Origin: Candidatus Desulfosporosinus nitrosoreducens
GTDB lineage: Bacteria > Bacillota > Desulfitobacteriia > Desulfitobacteriales > Desulfitobacteriaceae
Assembly (NCBI RefSeq): GCF_030954495.1
Contig: NZ_JAVHUW010000065.1
Span: 225,780 to 289,779, forward strand
Direction of reading: 5' to 3'
Length of the DNA stretch: 64,000 nucleotides
The notes below the pieces were generated by a model. It was not told the DNA's origin. It worked only from the letters and a program-made list of their open reading frames with translations, and searched no databases. A program made the position numbers and the translations under genes. Shown here one piece after another: positions 24,809 to 34,795 of this stretch. Each line of letters opens with the position of its first letter. Position 1 is the stretch's first letter.

Positions 24809-25681
24809 ATGAAAAAATGCCATAAATGCAAATCAAATGAAGCTAGTATTCATGATGCAGAGATCGGCGATTTTTGCTTGGATTGCCATAATGAATATAT
24901 GGCTGAGTTACTTGGAGTAAGCATCACGAATAATTTCTCTAAGATTGTATCGTTCAATGATGCCGAAAGGATTGTGCATCAATTTGAGATTTCAAATATG
25001 ATTATGCCGGGATTTTCTGTATGGAAAGCAGAAGAAATCGATGGTGGTTATCAGTTTGAAATACTTCTAAAGCCGGAAGAAAATCAGGTATGGGCAATTG
25101 AACAATTGCATCAAAAGATACTGACTGGTCTCGGATACAAAACGCTTTCACGTAGGCTGGATAGTAATTTTATAGATAATGCAATTCACCTAAAAAATGA
25201 GCAATATAGCCTTAAGAGTGTTGGCACGTGTCGGATTCAATACTCTAAAAGAGAAAATATATGTTTGATTGTGGATGGAAAAAGAATTTCTCTAGATGAT
25301 TTTGGGCGTGCACTCACGGCTTTTGAGGGCTTTAATCTGGATTTTCAGATAAGGGATCTGTCCGATGAAGTCCTTGGCAAAGATACAGTATTACATAGGG
25401 TAAGTATCAACTCCAACGTTATCATGGAGCGGTTTGAGAGGACTTTGGGATGGTTTTTAGAGCATAACTTTTTAAGTTACAAACATAAAAGTGCTTGTGA
25501 AGAGGCCCTGTTTGAACGGATAGATGAATTGGAGTTGCTATGCAAGTATGGCAGCCGGGATGATGCGGAAGATGTTGGGAGAAAGATGAAAAGGAGGCTC
25601 GCAGCTATAGATAATGACACAGATGATTTTCCGAATTATCTTGTGGAGATGATTGACCAAGTGATTGGGAAAAAATCGTGA
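24809..25681 (+). CDS. Conserved hypothetical with N-terminal zinc ribbon
   Basis: A 290-residue protein that begins with a small zinc-ribbon-like unit (CHKC at 4-7 and CLDC at 23-26) followed by NEYMAELLG. Next is an alpha/beta domain with SFNDAERIVHQFEI and EEIDGGYQFEILLKP, and then a helical C-terminus. I recall similar uncharacterised Firmicute proteins but cannot name a function. AAGGAG precedes the ATG by eight bases. It stands alone; the terminator to its right serves the opposite strand. Confidence 0.7.
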   Translation: MKKCHKCKSNEASIHDAEIGDFCLDCHNEYMAELLGVSITNNFSKIVSFNDAERIVHQFEISNMIMPGFSVWKAEEIDGGYQFEILLKPEENQVWAIEQLHQKILTGLGYKTLSRRLDSNFIDNAIHLKNEQYSLKSVGTCRIQYSKRENICLIVDGKRISLDDFGRALTAFEGFNLDFQIRDLSDEVLGKDTVLHRVSINSNVIMERFERTLGWFLEHNFLSYKHKSACEEALFERIDELELLCKYGSRDDAEDVGRKMKRRLAAIDNDTDDFPNYLVEMIDQVIGKKS

Positions 25682-25719
25682 TACAGAGAATAATCAAGTG
25701 AATGCTGCTTAATGAAAAA

Positions 25720-25747
25720 ACATCCTCTTCTCACCGGAAGAGGATGT
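25720..25747 (-). terminator. Terminator for the leftward Doc operon
   Basis: ACATCCTCTTC pairs perfectly with GAAGAGGATGT. On the minus strand the stem is followed by six Ts, so it best serves the toxin-antitoxin transcript coming from the right. It may also help end the gene at 24809. Confidence 0.7.
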
Positions 25748-25758
25748 TCGCATTAGTG

Positions 25759-25910
25759 GAACTAAAATTGAGAAATCATATTTTTCCCTGTTCAGACTCG
25801 TCTAATTTCATCATGTAGACCGATAAGCCACCTGTCATGGCGGGCGCTCTCTTGTATAAAAGACCCAAACCCCGCCGATATGATTGCGTTGATTTCAGCC
25901 TGGATCCCGA
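25759..25910 (-). repeat. Direct repeat, copy 1 (decayed CWB2/DUF5050 gene end)
   Basis: About 152 bases match 35697-35850 in the same orientation with scattered differences and small indels. The source is the last 45 codons and 3' flank of the CWB2 surface-protein gene at 35714. Here the reading frame is broken, so it is a gene-end relic. The two copies bracket the Doc, Wadjet and holin-like toxin genes. Confidence 0.85.
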
Positions 25911-25924
25911 AAATGAGATCTGAG

Positions 25925-26338
25925 TTAATCGGAAAATCGCTCTTCCAGCCAGTATGATAGGTCATTAATATATTTGTCTAAGTCATCGCCGATTAATTGT
26001 GAGGCAGTTATCTGAATTGCCTTATCAAAGGCATCATCGTCGTCGACCTGGTCTAAATAACCGTTTATCTTCAAAAGAATTACTGCAGCATAAAATCCAA
26101 CCCTTTTATTTCCGTCTACAAAACAGTGATTTTTAGTGAGAAAGTACCATAGCATTGCTGCTTTATTAAAAGGGCTGGGATATTTATCGTAACCAAAATG
26201 AGGGTATTGTTGGTCAAGAATACTTTGAATTTTAGAAGCAGTATCACTGTAATAACCGAAGCTTCCACCGAAAACTTTAATTGCCTCATTGTGAATTTCA
26301 AGAATATCATTAACAGATAATAGGTCGATATTATCCAT
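25925..26338 (-). CDS. Doc-type Fic toxin
   Basis: A 137-residue Fic/DOC-fold protein with the active-site motif HCFVDGNKRVG, matching H-x-F-x-(D/E)-G-N-K-R of death-on-curing proteins. Doc kinases phosphorylate elongation factor Tu and stop translation. The active-site acidic residue is Asp, as in Doc, rather than the Asp/Glu-Gly-Asn-Gly of AMPylating Fic. The small gene just upstream on the same strand (two bases between) should encode its antitoxin. The common HPF form reads HCF here, probably tolerated. A leftward terminator follows at 25720. Confidence 0.88.
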   Translation of the reverse strand: MDNIDLLSVNDILEIHNEAIKVFGGSFGYYSDTASKIQSILDQQYPHFGYDKYPSPFNKAAMLWYFLTKNHCFVDGNKRVGFYAAVILLKINGYLDQVDDDDAFDKAIQITASQLIGDDLDKYINDLSYWLEERFSD

Positions 26339-26340
26339 AA

Positions 26341-26511
26341 CTATTCGGCTAGTTTCTTAAGGAGCTTTGAATGTTGAGATGTAACTTCCTTGATAGCTTT
26401 AGAAATTTTACGACTATGGATCTTGGAATTATTTGGTTGATCGTTGTTTTTAGCTTCTTTAGCTATGGCCATATTAACATCCCTTTCGTTATCTATACTC
26501 CCTTTATCCAT
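26341..26511 (-). CDS. Putative Doc antitoxin, 56 residues
   Basis: A short, highly charged protein. ATG 26511 has GAGGGGTGG at good spacing on the minus strand. The longer frame up to 26631 has no ribosome site and its extra part reads like non-coding sequence. It precedes the Doc gene in the usual antitoxin-toxin order. The C-terminal half (SRKISKAIKEVTSQHSKLLK) is amphipathic and lysine-rich. I do not see a clear Phd/AbrB/CopG fold, so the antitoxin call rests mainly on position. Confidence 0.65.
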   Translation of the reverse strand: MDKGSIDNERDVNMAIAKEAKNNDQPNNSKIHSRKISKAIKEVTSQHSKLLKKLAE

Positions 26512-26863
26512 ATTGTACCACCCCTCGTAAAATTGAACAATTGTTATAGCATTATTATTATTCAAGCGGAAGGAATATAGTCTTCCGCAATATAAGTGTG
26601 GCTGCTGTATGAAAAAGTTTGGCTCATCCATCCAAAATTTTTTTATATCGTCAATGGTTATTTTCTAAGTCGTTAGCCCTGAAAAAGCCCATCTCTTGGG
26701 CCTTTTTAGCCCCTATTTACAAGATATTTTCGTTTTTTTTTCGACAGCGCAGTTGATGGTTCGGGTTAACAAGCTTAATCGTTGTCAATGCTAATAGAAA
26801 AAGGTATAGTTATGTTATAATTGTCAGAAATTGTTGGTTGAACTTGGTTAAGAGGAGATTGGC
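26512..26863. other. Divergent regulatory gap between antitoxin and jetD
   Basis: It contains a bidirectional terminator-like hairpin at 26682-26707 (AAAAAGCCCA / TGGGCCTTTTT) and the promoters of both flanking operons. Just before jetD are TTGTCAATG at about 26774 and TATAATT at about 26814. I saw no gene. Confidence 0.5.
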
Positions 26864-28009
26864 ATGGAACCAAAAAATAAGTTGCTTTGCAATGCTAAGA
26901 ATACAATTTCTGACGAGGAATTGCAGCGCCTTTTTGCAGAACCCGATTACCATCTATTCCATACTGAAGTTGAAAAGTTGGTCGAGAACGGAGTTCTTGT
27001 TCCAATAAAGTCCTCAAAAAAGAATGGACGCCTGCCGCCGCTCTATAATAAATACCGGATTGTTAAACCCCAGGAGGATTATACTGGCCTAGCTGAGTCC
27101 ATTCGCCGGCTCAATCCGGGTTTGAATATCGCGGGCTATTTACAAAGACCGGATTTATATCAAAAACACTTGACAATCCTGGAAGGCATCAGCAAATATT
27201 TGTGGTTTGCTCAGGACTTACTAGCTAGGCCCATGTCTCGCAAGGAACGTTCATTTTCAATCTGGGGCCGGGAAAAGTTCCTGGATGAGCATCTGGCAAG
27301 GGTTAAAGAAGTTCTGAAATATAATCACTTGGAAGAAAATTTCCTTAATTATTACGATACGCCCGAACCATTTTTTGAATATCATCATCCGCAAGGAGGA
27401 TCACGGACTGTTCTGGTGATCGAGAATAAAGACACATGGTTTACCTTTCGCAAGCTGATGCAGGCAACAGGAAAAAATATCATTGCCGGCACGGCTGTCG
27501 ATGTACTCCTTTATGGTGAAGGGAACAAGATTACGAAAAAAGGCGCCTTGGAACAATACTCCGCGACTATGTTGGGGGTCGAAAAGGTTTACAATCAACA
27601 AGAAAATTCTTCTGCAGATAACAAATTGCGTGAACGTGTTCCTATTGGCATAACTTCAACTGCAACACAATCTGAGACCGAGCCCATTATGGCTGGGAGA
27701 CAGCCCCGGTTCCTTTACTTCGGAGATCTCGACTGGGAGGGGATTCGCCTGTTTTTTCGAACCAGAGATGCCAACCCTGCCCTGGATCTGAAACCTTGCG
27801 CCGGACTATACCGGCTGATGCTGCAGCTGGCTGAATCCGCGGAATTGCCGAAATCCCTGGACCAAAGAGGCGTGGTTGGTCCGCTTCCGGAATTTCTCTC
27901 CTTATTGGAGATGCCCGAAGAAAAGAAGCTGGGAGCAATCTTGTCCGGCGGCAGGTACATACCCCAAGAGATTATCAATTATCAAATTGCTGAGAAGCTA
28001 CTAACCTAA
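26864..28009 (+). CDS. jetD: Wadjet JetD (Toprim-like nuclease subunit)
   Basis: A 381-residue protein fitting JetD (DUF2220), the Toprim-fold nuclease of Wadjet anti-plasmid systems. The acidic Toprim residues are visible as VLVIENKDTWFTF (Glu) and LYFGDLDWEGI (Asp-x-Asp). The N-terminal 180 residues would be the DNA/JetC-binding arm. AGAGGAGA precedes the ATG. It is the first gene of a four-gene operon with JetA, JetB and JetC. The complex extrudes loops of circular plasmid DNA and JetD cuts it. All putative metal residues are present, so it should be active. Confidence 0.9.
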   Translation: MEPKNKLLCNAKNTISDEELQRLFAEPDYHLFHTEVEKLVENGVLVPIKSSKKNGRLPPLYNKYRIVKPQEDYTGLAESIRRLNPGLNIAGYLQRPDLYQKHLTILEGISKYLWFAQDLLARPMSRKERSFSIWGREKFLDEHLARVKEVLKYNHLEENFLNYYDTPEPFFEYHHPQGGSRTVLVIENKDTWFTFRKLMQATGKNIIAGTAVDVLLYGEGNKITKKGALEQYSATMLGVEKVYNQQENSSADNKLRERVPIGITSTATQSETEPIMAGRQPRFLYFGDLDWEGIRLFFRTRDANPALDLKPCAGLYRLMLQLAESAELPKSLDQRGVVGPLPEFLSLLEMPEEKKLGAILSGGRYIPQEIINYQIAEKLLT

Positions 28010-28030
28010 GGGAAACGAAGGTGCGGCAAA

Positions 28031-29695
28031 GTGATGACCTCACAACTTGAATTGCTGGAAGGCTTTGAACAACGGATGAAGCTTGTCGCAGCCATTGATT
28101 CTATTATTAACCGCGGCAATCGGAATATGGAGCTGGAGAGATTATTTGAACCGGGTCAGCTGGATAATATCATCCTCTCGGTCCTGGTTTTTATTATGGA
28201 AAAAACCCTGACCGAGGATGAAGACTGCACCTTAGACAGCATTGCCAAGTTCCTGGCTCAGATTATCCCTGACTATTTCAGCCCGGAGCAGGGGGACAAG
28301 CCCTTTGTTTCTGAGGCAAGAACCGCGGGTCTGTCCCCAGGCTCTCCGGAAATTATGCGCAGGCTCGCTGAGTACATCGTTAAGGATATCCTGCAAAATG
28401 GCGGCGAGGCCAGGTATTATCCGGTGATGAGATACGGGCAGGGAATGGAGCGGATCCGTATCCGCTTGATCGACGATAAGCTGATCGATGACCAGCGGGG
28501 TTACAGCATCAATTATCAATTGACGGACCAAGGGTATGATTTGCTGTTTCGCACCAAGGAAGTGGAGCAGGAAATCAGTTTTACGATTGAAGAATTAAAA
28601 CTGCGCGAACTGATTAAGCGCAAAAATTATAAAAAGGCCATCGGACAAAGTGCCAACCTTGTGCAAATGATCCGGCAAAAGAAAAACGACATCCGCCAGT
28701 TTGTTCAGAAAGTCCGGGAAAACATTTACGAAGTCAATATTGAAGAGTTTGAGCGTCTGGTTTCCGGCACCTATACCTTATTGGAAGAAGAATACAGCAT
28801 GATGAGCGAGATCCGGGAGATGATTGTCCTCTCGGAAGAACGTCTCAGAGAAGAGGCGGACACCCGGGGAGCTTTAGATGAGCAAATGGCTAAAGCCCGC
28901 TCGGAGATTGCTGTGATCCGCAGAAATATTCATTTAACCATCAGCGAACAAAAAGAACTGATCCTGGAACGGCTTAGTCTTGCCAGAATCTATAAGGAAA
29001 CCATTGCCGATTCCTTTGCTCTATCCAGGGCCCGCTACTATGATTTTGAGCAAACCATCCTCAAACCCCTGGAAACTTGTACGGAAACTAAGCTTTCTTC
29101 TCTCTGGCAGTTATTAAATCCCTTATTTAAACCCAATCCGGATCGTATCCTTAACTTGCTGACGGTTTATGAAAGGCAGGCCCAGCTGAGAAAGGAAGAA
29201 GAGGCTGCGCCGGGTATTTTCCTGGAGGAATTAGGCGAAGACCTGGAGCTGCGCAGAATCGAGAGGATTAATGACTCTAATCTGGAGTTTGTCCGCGGTC
29301 TCTTAGAGTATGCGCACCGGAGGAAAGAGTCCTTCCGGTTCGGTGAGTTTTTTCAGGATTTAGAGACCAATGACCGCTTATCTGAAGAACTGACAGGGGA
29401 TGATTTGATCTTTAAAACCATGCTCAAGCTTTATGATCTTCAGGTGATTGATTTGAAGAAGTGGCAAGCCCAGCAGGAGGATGTGGTAGCCAATGCCACC
29501 GGAGAGCTTGATGTCAGCTACTGTTTATACAGGATTGAATATGATCAGCCAGATTTATATGGGATCAAAAAACTGGAGATTAGCAAACCGGATGAACAAC
29601 TGTTTGAACACGAGATTAAGACCCAGATAGGGGAAGGGCTGTTCAGCAGGCGGATCGCCATCAGCGATTTTATGATTGAGGTGAACTTGGAGTGA
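28031..29695 (+). CDS. jetA: Wadjet JetA (kleisin-like, DUF5716)
   Basis: A 554-residue mostly helical, charged protein in the JetA position, resembling the DUF5716 form of JetA. It acts as the kleisin/MukF-like subunit that bridges the JetC ATPase heads. The N-terminal part has winged-helix character and the middle (about 180-320) is coiled coil. A GTG at 28031 is followed at once by an in-frame ATG at 28034; either could start, with GAAGG upstream. It overlaps jetB by four bases (GTGA). The DUF5716 type suggests a type II Wadjet, which I state from memory. Confidence 0.85.
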   Translation: MMTSQLELLEGFEQRMKLVAAIDSIINRGNRNMELERLFEPGQLDNIILSVLVFIMEKTLTEDEDCTLDSIAKFLAQIIPDYFSPEQGDKPFVSEARTAGLSPGSPEIMRRLAEYIVKDILQNGGEARYYPVMRYGQGMERIRIRLIDDKLIDDQRGYSINYQLTDQGYDLLFRTKEVEQEISFTIEELKLRELIKRKNYKKAIGQSANLVQMIRQKKNDIRQFVQKVRENIYEVNIEEFERLVSGTYTLLEEEYSMMSEIREMIVLSEERLREEADTRGALDEQMAKARSEIAVIRRNIHLTISEQKELILERLSLARIYKETIADSFALSRARYYDFEQTILKPLETCTETKLSSLWQLLNPLFKPNPDRILNLLTVYERQAQLRKEEEAAPGIFLEELGEDLELRRIERINDSNLEFVRGLLEYAHRRKESFRFGEFFQDLETNDRLSEELTGDDLIFKTMLKLYDLQVIDLKKWQAQQEDVVANATGELDVSYCLYRIEYDQPDLYGIKKLEISKPDEQLFEHEIKTQIGEGLFSRRIAISDFMIEVNLE

Positions 29696-30393
29696 GCGAT
29701 ATAAAAACTGCTCTTAAGATCTATCGCCGGCTGCTGGAGAAGGGCCAGTTGGACCGGGAAAGCGAGGCGGACCTCTTCCTGGAGTTTCGCAACGTTGAGG
29801 TGCGGGCCATCCTGGCGGAATTTGAGGAAGAACTGGATTTTAAAGCCATCGAAGTGGGGGGAAGCATCTATCTCCTGCCCAACAGCGGGAACGGAGTCCT
29901 GGGCTTCACTACCAAGGACTTGAGGGAAGGGGTAGCGGCGGATGCCCGGCTGGTTGACGCCTACCTGCTCAGTTATATCGCCATGTTCATTTTGTACTTG
30001 TTTTACGGAGGACGGAACCGCAATCCCAAGCAGCGGGAATTTCTGAGAATCAGCAAGCTCATTGAAGAGCTGGACCGGCGATTTGCCCTGGCCTTAGCAG
30101 ACCGGGAAGAGACTAAGGTTCTTGAGGAAAAGTACGCCCTGAATTTTACCAGAATCGCCGAGCTCTGGGACAGCAAACAGGATTTCGAGGAAAGAGGCCG
30201 CAAAACAAAAACCGGCACGATTTTAAACAGCTGCCGGCTTTTGGAGCGGGAAAATCTTCTGAGACTGGTGGATGAGGATCGTGAACTGCGTCCCACCAAA
30301 AAGCTGGATGACTTAATGTTAAATTATTACCTGGACGATAGCCGGGTGACAGAGATCAAAGAGTTCTTCGAAGGAGTTGTACCGGATGCCTAG
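29692..30393 (+). CDS. jetB: Wadjet JetB (KITE/MukE-like, DUF4194)
   Basis: A 233-residue protein with the size and fold features of JetB (DUF4194): winged-helix segments such as DLFLEFRNVEVRAILAEFEE and a C-terminal RKTKTGTILNSCRLLEREN region. Such KITE proteins bind the kleisin and regulate the SMC-like ATPase. It starts at GTG overlapping the jetA stop and its own end overlaps the jetC start by eight bases, so the whole operon is tightly coupled. Confidence 0.88.
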   Translation: MSDIKTALKIYRRLLEKGQLDRESEADLFLEFRNVEVRAILAEFEEELDFKAIEVGGSIYLLPNSGNGVLGFTTKDLREGVAADARLVDAYLLSYIAMFILYLFYGGRNRNPKQREFLRISKLIEELDRRFALALADREETKVLEEKYALNFTRIAELWDSKQDFEERGRKTKTGTILNSCRLLERENLLRLVDEDRELRPTKKLDDLMLNYYLDDSRVTEIKEFFEGVVPDA

Positions 30394-33300
30394 AATCAAC
30401 CGCCTACGCATTATCAACTTTTCCTACAATAATGATTCCAGGCATATTCAGGACGAGACCTTTAATTTTCACGGCGGCGAAAACGCCCTGCTCAGTTTGG
30501 CCAATGGCGGGGGAAAAAGCGTCCTGGTCCAGTTGTTCTTTCAGCCTATTGTTCCGGAAATTAAAATCCAGGGCCGGCAGATCAGGGAGTTTTTTCGCAA
30601 AAAGCGTTTGCCGGTCTATGTCTTGATCGAGTGGAAGCTGGACGCGGCCGCCGGTTATTTGCTGACAGGCATCGGGATGGTGTCGGCGGAAGTTTCCGGG
30701 GTGGAGGATGAGAAAAACCGGATCAAGTATTTTACCTTTACCTCAAACTATACCGCGTCGAACCCCTTTGACCTGGCCCATATGGAGTTGATTCGTCAAA
30801 AAGGCAATATCCTGGAGATCAAGCCTTTTAAAGAAGCGCGGGAAATGCTGAGCGAGAGAGAGCGGAAAGATCCTTATCATGTAGGCTGTTTTTACGATGA
30901 CGATGGAGAACGTTACCGGAAACGTCTGGCTGAATTTGGGATTGCCCAGGATGAATGGCGCAATATTATTGCCAAAATTAATGACCACGAAGGTGGTCTC
31001 GATGAAATCTTCCAAAAGTATAAAAACTCCAGCCAGCTCTTAAACGAATGGATTATCAAAACCATCGAGAAGGTCATCTACAAAGACCGTTCCGAAGCAC
31101 ACCGCCTGGAGGAAATGCTGGAAGGTTTAGTGCGGGAAGTCATTGAGAATGAACGCTTTATTTTGGAAAAAGCTGTTCTGGATGAATTCCTGGGGGGTTA
31201 TGGTGAGCAGTTGGACACTTTAGTCGACCTGCTGAACGGTTTGGAAGAGCAAAAACGCCTGGCCGGAAAACTCGCCGCTTTGCATCATCATTTGGACTCG
31301 GAAACCGTCCGGCTTAAAGAAACTCAGGAAGATAATAAGCAGACTTTAGAGACCATGAAACTGGAGCAGCAGCAGATTAACCTGGAGGAACGCTCCAACA
31401 CCTATTGGCAGAGAAACGATGAGCTTGCCTGGGCCGAAACAAGACTTGCCGCAGCTGAAAAACGGAGCCGGGAGAACGAAGAAACGCTGGAAGCCTTAAA
31501 ATTCGACCGCATGGTCATGCAGGCTGCAGGAATCAGGGACGAGATAAAGGCCAAAGAAGTGGAGCTCGCCGGGCTTAATGAGAAGCTGGCGGTTTCGAAA
31601 TCCCAATATAATACGGATGAGCGGATGCGAAATCTGGAATATACTCTCCTAAAATTAACTCAGGAACTCTCCCAAACCCTGGAGTCTGCTTTGCTGCGCT
31701 TAAATCAGGCAAAGGCGGAGCGGGAAAGCGCCTTGGAGCAGGTGAAACAAGACTCAGGCAATCTGGAACAGGAATTGCGGAATTATGAGGGGGAGAAAGG
31801 CCGCCTTGAACAGCAACGGCTACAGTTTGAAGTTAAAGAACGGGAGGTCAGAGCTAAGCTCAAACTTAATCTCAACAGAAATCTGCTGGGAGAATTAGCG
31901 GAGAGTGACATCGCCCAAACAAGAGTCCGGTTTAAGAAGGCTTGGGACGATCTCCAGCTGGAAGGGCAAAAGCTCAGGGAAGAAAAGGCCGGACTTGAAC
32001 AACGACAACTTGAGGCAGCCCAGGAAATTCAAATTAAGCGGGAAACACAGCTTAGTGAAAAGAACGTACTCCGCTCCCTGGTGAAGGAGATTGCCGACTA
32101 CGAGGAGCAGGAAGAAGAAATCCGGAGAATCCTCCAAAAGTATGGGTTTGACCCGGAACTTCGCTTTGACAAGGAACGCCTGCACACAAGCTTCAACCAA
32201 TTGCTCAAACATCTGGCCCGCAGCCTTGAAGAGGCCGTGCGTCTGCGGGACGCTTCAGCGGAGTCCCTGCTTTCTCTGAAACACGGACGACTGCATGTAC
32301 CGGAAGAATTGATCGCGGTTCTGGCCGATAAGGATATTCCCTATGAAACCGGTGAAGCTTATTTGCGCAATCAAACCCCGGAACTCAGGCAGAGGCTGCT
32401 GGAAGGCAATCCGGTTCTGCCCTATGCCCTGATACTGCCCCAAGAGGGGATTGAACTTTTGGTTGAGTCCATTCAGAACCTGACTCTGCGCCGGGCTATT
32501 CCGGTCATTGCTTATGAGGATTTGAATGTGCGCCTAGCCACTAAGATGGATCATTTGATTCAGACGGAGACAGGAATTTCCTTAGTTTGTTTGTATGAAG
32601 GCAGGGTATTTGATAATGACGGCTTAATAAAGCTGGAAGAAGAACTGAGACAAAAACAAACTGAGGCTGAGGAACAGTATCAGCACTATACGGGGGAACG
32701 CAATGACGTTGTTGCCAAACAAACCATCTGCGGGCGTTTTGCTTATAAGGCGGATCACCGTTATCTCTTAGGCAAGAAGATGGCCGCCAGTGAAACTACG
32801 ATTCATACGCTGGACCGGGAATTAAAAGGTCTGACCCAGGAAATAGAAAACCTGCGCCAGACTCAGGAAGAACTGGGACAAAAAATTACTGCCAACAATG
32901 AGTCTCAGCAAAAAGCTCAGGCAGCTTTAGAAATGTTTGACGCCTGGATAGGGCAGGAGAAGGATTACCAGGCCTGCCGGCGGAGATTGTCTGCAGTGAG
33001 CGAAGGGATTTCGGAAGCAGAGGGCAGAAAGTCCGGCTTAGCCCAACGTCAGAAAGGGCTCGAACAGGAGATTCAGGGCTTAATCTTAGAGATTGAGAAC
33101 AAGAAGACGGAATCCAAAGCAATAGATAAAAAACTACTCCTCTACCAAGGGGCTCCTGAAGCGGAAATCGTCCCGGGAACCCTTGAAGAACTGGAAGAAA
33201 GGCTGCAATCCTTAAAAAGGGAGTATAGCGGGGAAATCGAACTGCTGGAAAGACGTCGGAAAGATCTGCTTTCAGAAGGCAGTAAAAAGGAAAAAGAACT

Positions 33301-34795
33301 TGCTAAATTGGGACTCTCCGCAGACGACTACAGTCAAGCAGTCTACGCAGAAGAAAAGCTTGATGCCATTAATTCGGAAGTCGCTAAGCTTGAAGCGTTG
33401 CGTCTAAAGCTGCAGAAAGAAACCCTGGAGGCCGCCAGAATTGAAAGTGCGGCCCGGAAAGCATGTCAAATTGCCGGGGAGGAAGTGCAAAAGCTGGGAG
33501 CGGAAGCCCCTCTCAGCCCGGAAAATATTAAAGGTGATTTCCGGGAGCGCCTTCAGGAGCTGGCTGCACGGCAAACCCATTTGGAGCAGGAAAACAGCCG
33601 CTTATTCCGTCAGATGAACGACTATAACAAGCTGGTGGATCAAATCACTTCCTATGTAAAGGATCTGACGATTGAAGCGGAGAAAGACTTTAAGCCGGAG
33701 CAGGATGTTAAGGCTCAAACTGGGAGCTTAGGGGAAGGCTATCGCACCGTCGAGAATCAAACTAAAGCCCAGGCAGACAGGCTGAGACATAACTACACAG
33801 GCCTGAAAGCAAATTACCGGGAAAGAAATCCGAATATCAGCAATATTTTCAAGGGCCTGGACCAGCTTTGGGATAAGGCCAGGATGACCTTTGAGGATTT
33901 CTATTACCTTTATGAACGGATGAGCCTTCATAAAGAAAAGCTTAAGGAGCTGATCAAGCTTCATGAAACTCAGCTCTCCAATTTGGAGCGCAACAAAAAG
34001 GACATGGTCCAGCAGAGTCTGCTTCAGGCCATGAGATTTTACGAGGAAATCGACTGGATATCTGATTGTTCCAAGGTGCGTCTGCAGGGAAGAAGCAGAC
34101 CCGTGCAAATGCTCAAGGTTGAGCTATCCCTGGATTCCCATGAGGCGGCAGGCACCCGGATGAAGGACTATATTGAGGAATGTATTGCCAAGGTCCGGGA
34201 GGAAACCCGGCAGGAAAAGAGTGAGGATGAGGTTAAAAAGTCGATTGCTAAACTGATGTACAGCCGGGAATTATTGAATGTTTATTTGAATACTTCTCAT
34301 ATTCCGGTCAAAGTCTTTAAGATTGACCTCAACATGCAAAACAGCGGCCTGAAAACCTGGGAGGATGCCATGCGGGAGAACTCAGGCGGGGAAAAGTTCG
34401 TCGTCTACTTCTCCGTACTTTCAGCCTTAATGGCCTATACCCGGTCGCGGACTCTGGAGGCTGCGGGCGCCGAGGAAGACAAGGATTCCAGTGTTCTGGT
34501 CATGGATAACCCTTTTGGTCCCATTTCCTCGGAACACCTGCTCAACCCGCTCTTTGAAATTGCCCGCAAACACCGGACTCAGCTTATTTGTCTGTCCGAC
34601 CTGAAACAAAACTCCATCCTCAATTGTTTTAACCTGATTTTTATGCTGAAGATCAGACCCAGTTCCATCGGTACCAATGAGTATTTGAAGTTTGAAGAAA
34701 TTATCCGCGATGAAAGTGCCGTTTATCATGATGAGAAGCTGGAAAAGGCCATCTTCAGGGTGACGGAGAATAAGCAGATGAATTTATTTGAGTAG
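30386..34795 (+). CDS. jetC: Wadjet JetC (SMC/MukB-like ATPase)
   Basis: A 1469-residue SMC-like motor. Walker A LANGGGKSVLVQLF lies near residue 45. Very long coiled-coil arms (about 290-640 and 720-1150) flank a hinge with ordinary globular composition. The C-terminal ATPase half has the signature NSGGEKFVVYF (about 1331) and Walker B SVLVMDNPFGP (about 1371). It extrudes DNA loops to recognise small circular DNA. ATG 30386 is chosen because AAGGAG stands ten bases before it and the core begins at once; a TTG at 30377 is also in frame. Confidence 0.92.
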   Translation: MPRINRLRIINFSYNNDSRHIQDETFNFHGGENALLSLANGGGKSVLVQLFFQPIVPEIKIQGRQIREFFRKKRLPVYVLIEWKLDAAAGYLLTGIGMVSAEVSGVEDEKNRIKYFTFTSNYTASNPFDLAHMELIRQKGNILEIKPFKEAREMLSERERKDPYHVGCFYDDDGERYRKRLAEFGIAQDEWRNIIAKINDHEGGLDEIFQKYKNSSQLLNEWIIKTIEKVIYKDRSEAHRLEEMLEGLVREVIENERFILEKAVLDEFLGGYGEQLDTLVDLLNGLEEQKRLAGKLAALHHHLDSETVRLKETQEDNKQTLETMKLEQQQINLEERSNTYWQRNDELAWAETRLAAAEKRSRENEETLEALKFDRMVMQAAGIRDEIKAKEVELAGLNEKLAVSKSQYNTDERMRNLEYTLLKLTQELSQTLESALLRLNQAKAERESALEQVKQDSGNLEQELRNYEGEKGRLEQQRLQFEVKEREVRAKLKLNLNRNLLGELAESDIAQTRVRFKKAWDDLQLEGQKLREEKAGLEQRQLEAAQEIQIKRETQLSEKNVLRSLVKEIADYEEQEEEIRRILQKYGFDPELRFDKERLHTSFNQLLKHLARSLEEAVRLRDASAESLLSLKHGRLHVPEELIAVLADKDIPYETGEAYLRNQTPELRQRLLEGNPVLPYALILPQEGIELLVESIQNLTLRRAIPVIAYEDLNVRLATKMDHLIQTETGISLVCLYEGRVFDNDGLIKLEEELRQKQTEAEEQYQHYTGERNDVVAKQTICGRFAYKADHRYLLGKKMAASETTIHTLDRELKGLTQEIENLRQTQEELGQKITANNESQQKAQAALEMFDAWIGQEKDYQACRRRLSAVSEGISEAEGRKSGLAQRQKGLEQEIQGLILEIENKKTESKAIDKKLLLYQGAPEAEIVPGTLEELEERLQSLKREYSGEIELLERRRKDLLSEGSKKEKELAKLGLSADDYSQAVYAEEKLDAINSEVAKLEALRLKLQKETLEAARIESAARKACQIAGEEVQKLGAEAPLSPENIKGDFRERLQELAARQTHLEQENSRLFRQMNDYNKLVDQITSYVKDLTIEAEKDFKPEQDVKAQTGSLGEGYRTVENQTKAQADRLRHNYTGLKANYRERNPNISNIFKGLDQLWDKARMTFEDFYYLYERMSLHKEKLKELIKLHETQLSNLERNKKDMVQQSLLQAMRFYEEIDWISDCSKVRLQGRSRPVQMLKVELSLDSHEAAGTRMKDYIEECIAKVREETRQEKSEDEVKKSIAKLMYSRELLNVYLNTSHIPVKVFKIDLNMQNSGLKTWEDAMRENSGGEKFVVYFSVLSALMAYTRSRTLEAAGAEEDKDSSVLVMDNPFGPISSEHLLNPLFEIARKHRTQLICLSDLKQNSILNCFNLIFMLKIRPSSIGTNEYLKFEEIIRDESAVYHDEKLEKAIFRVTENKQMNLFE

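Noticed and set aside
24535..24823. Minus-strand frames of about 70 codons
   Set aside because: No start signals; they overlap decayed plus-strand DNA and the start of the next gene.
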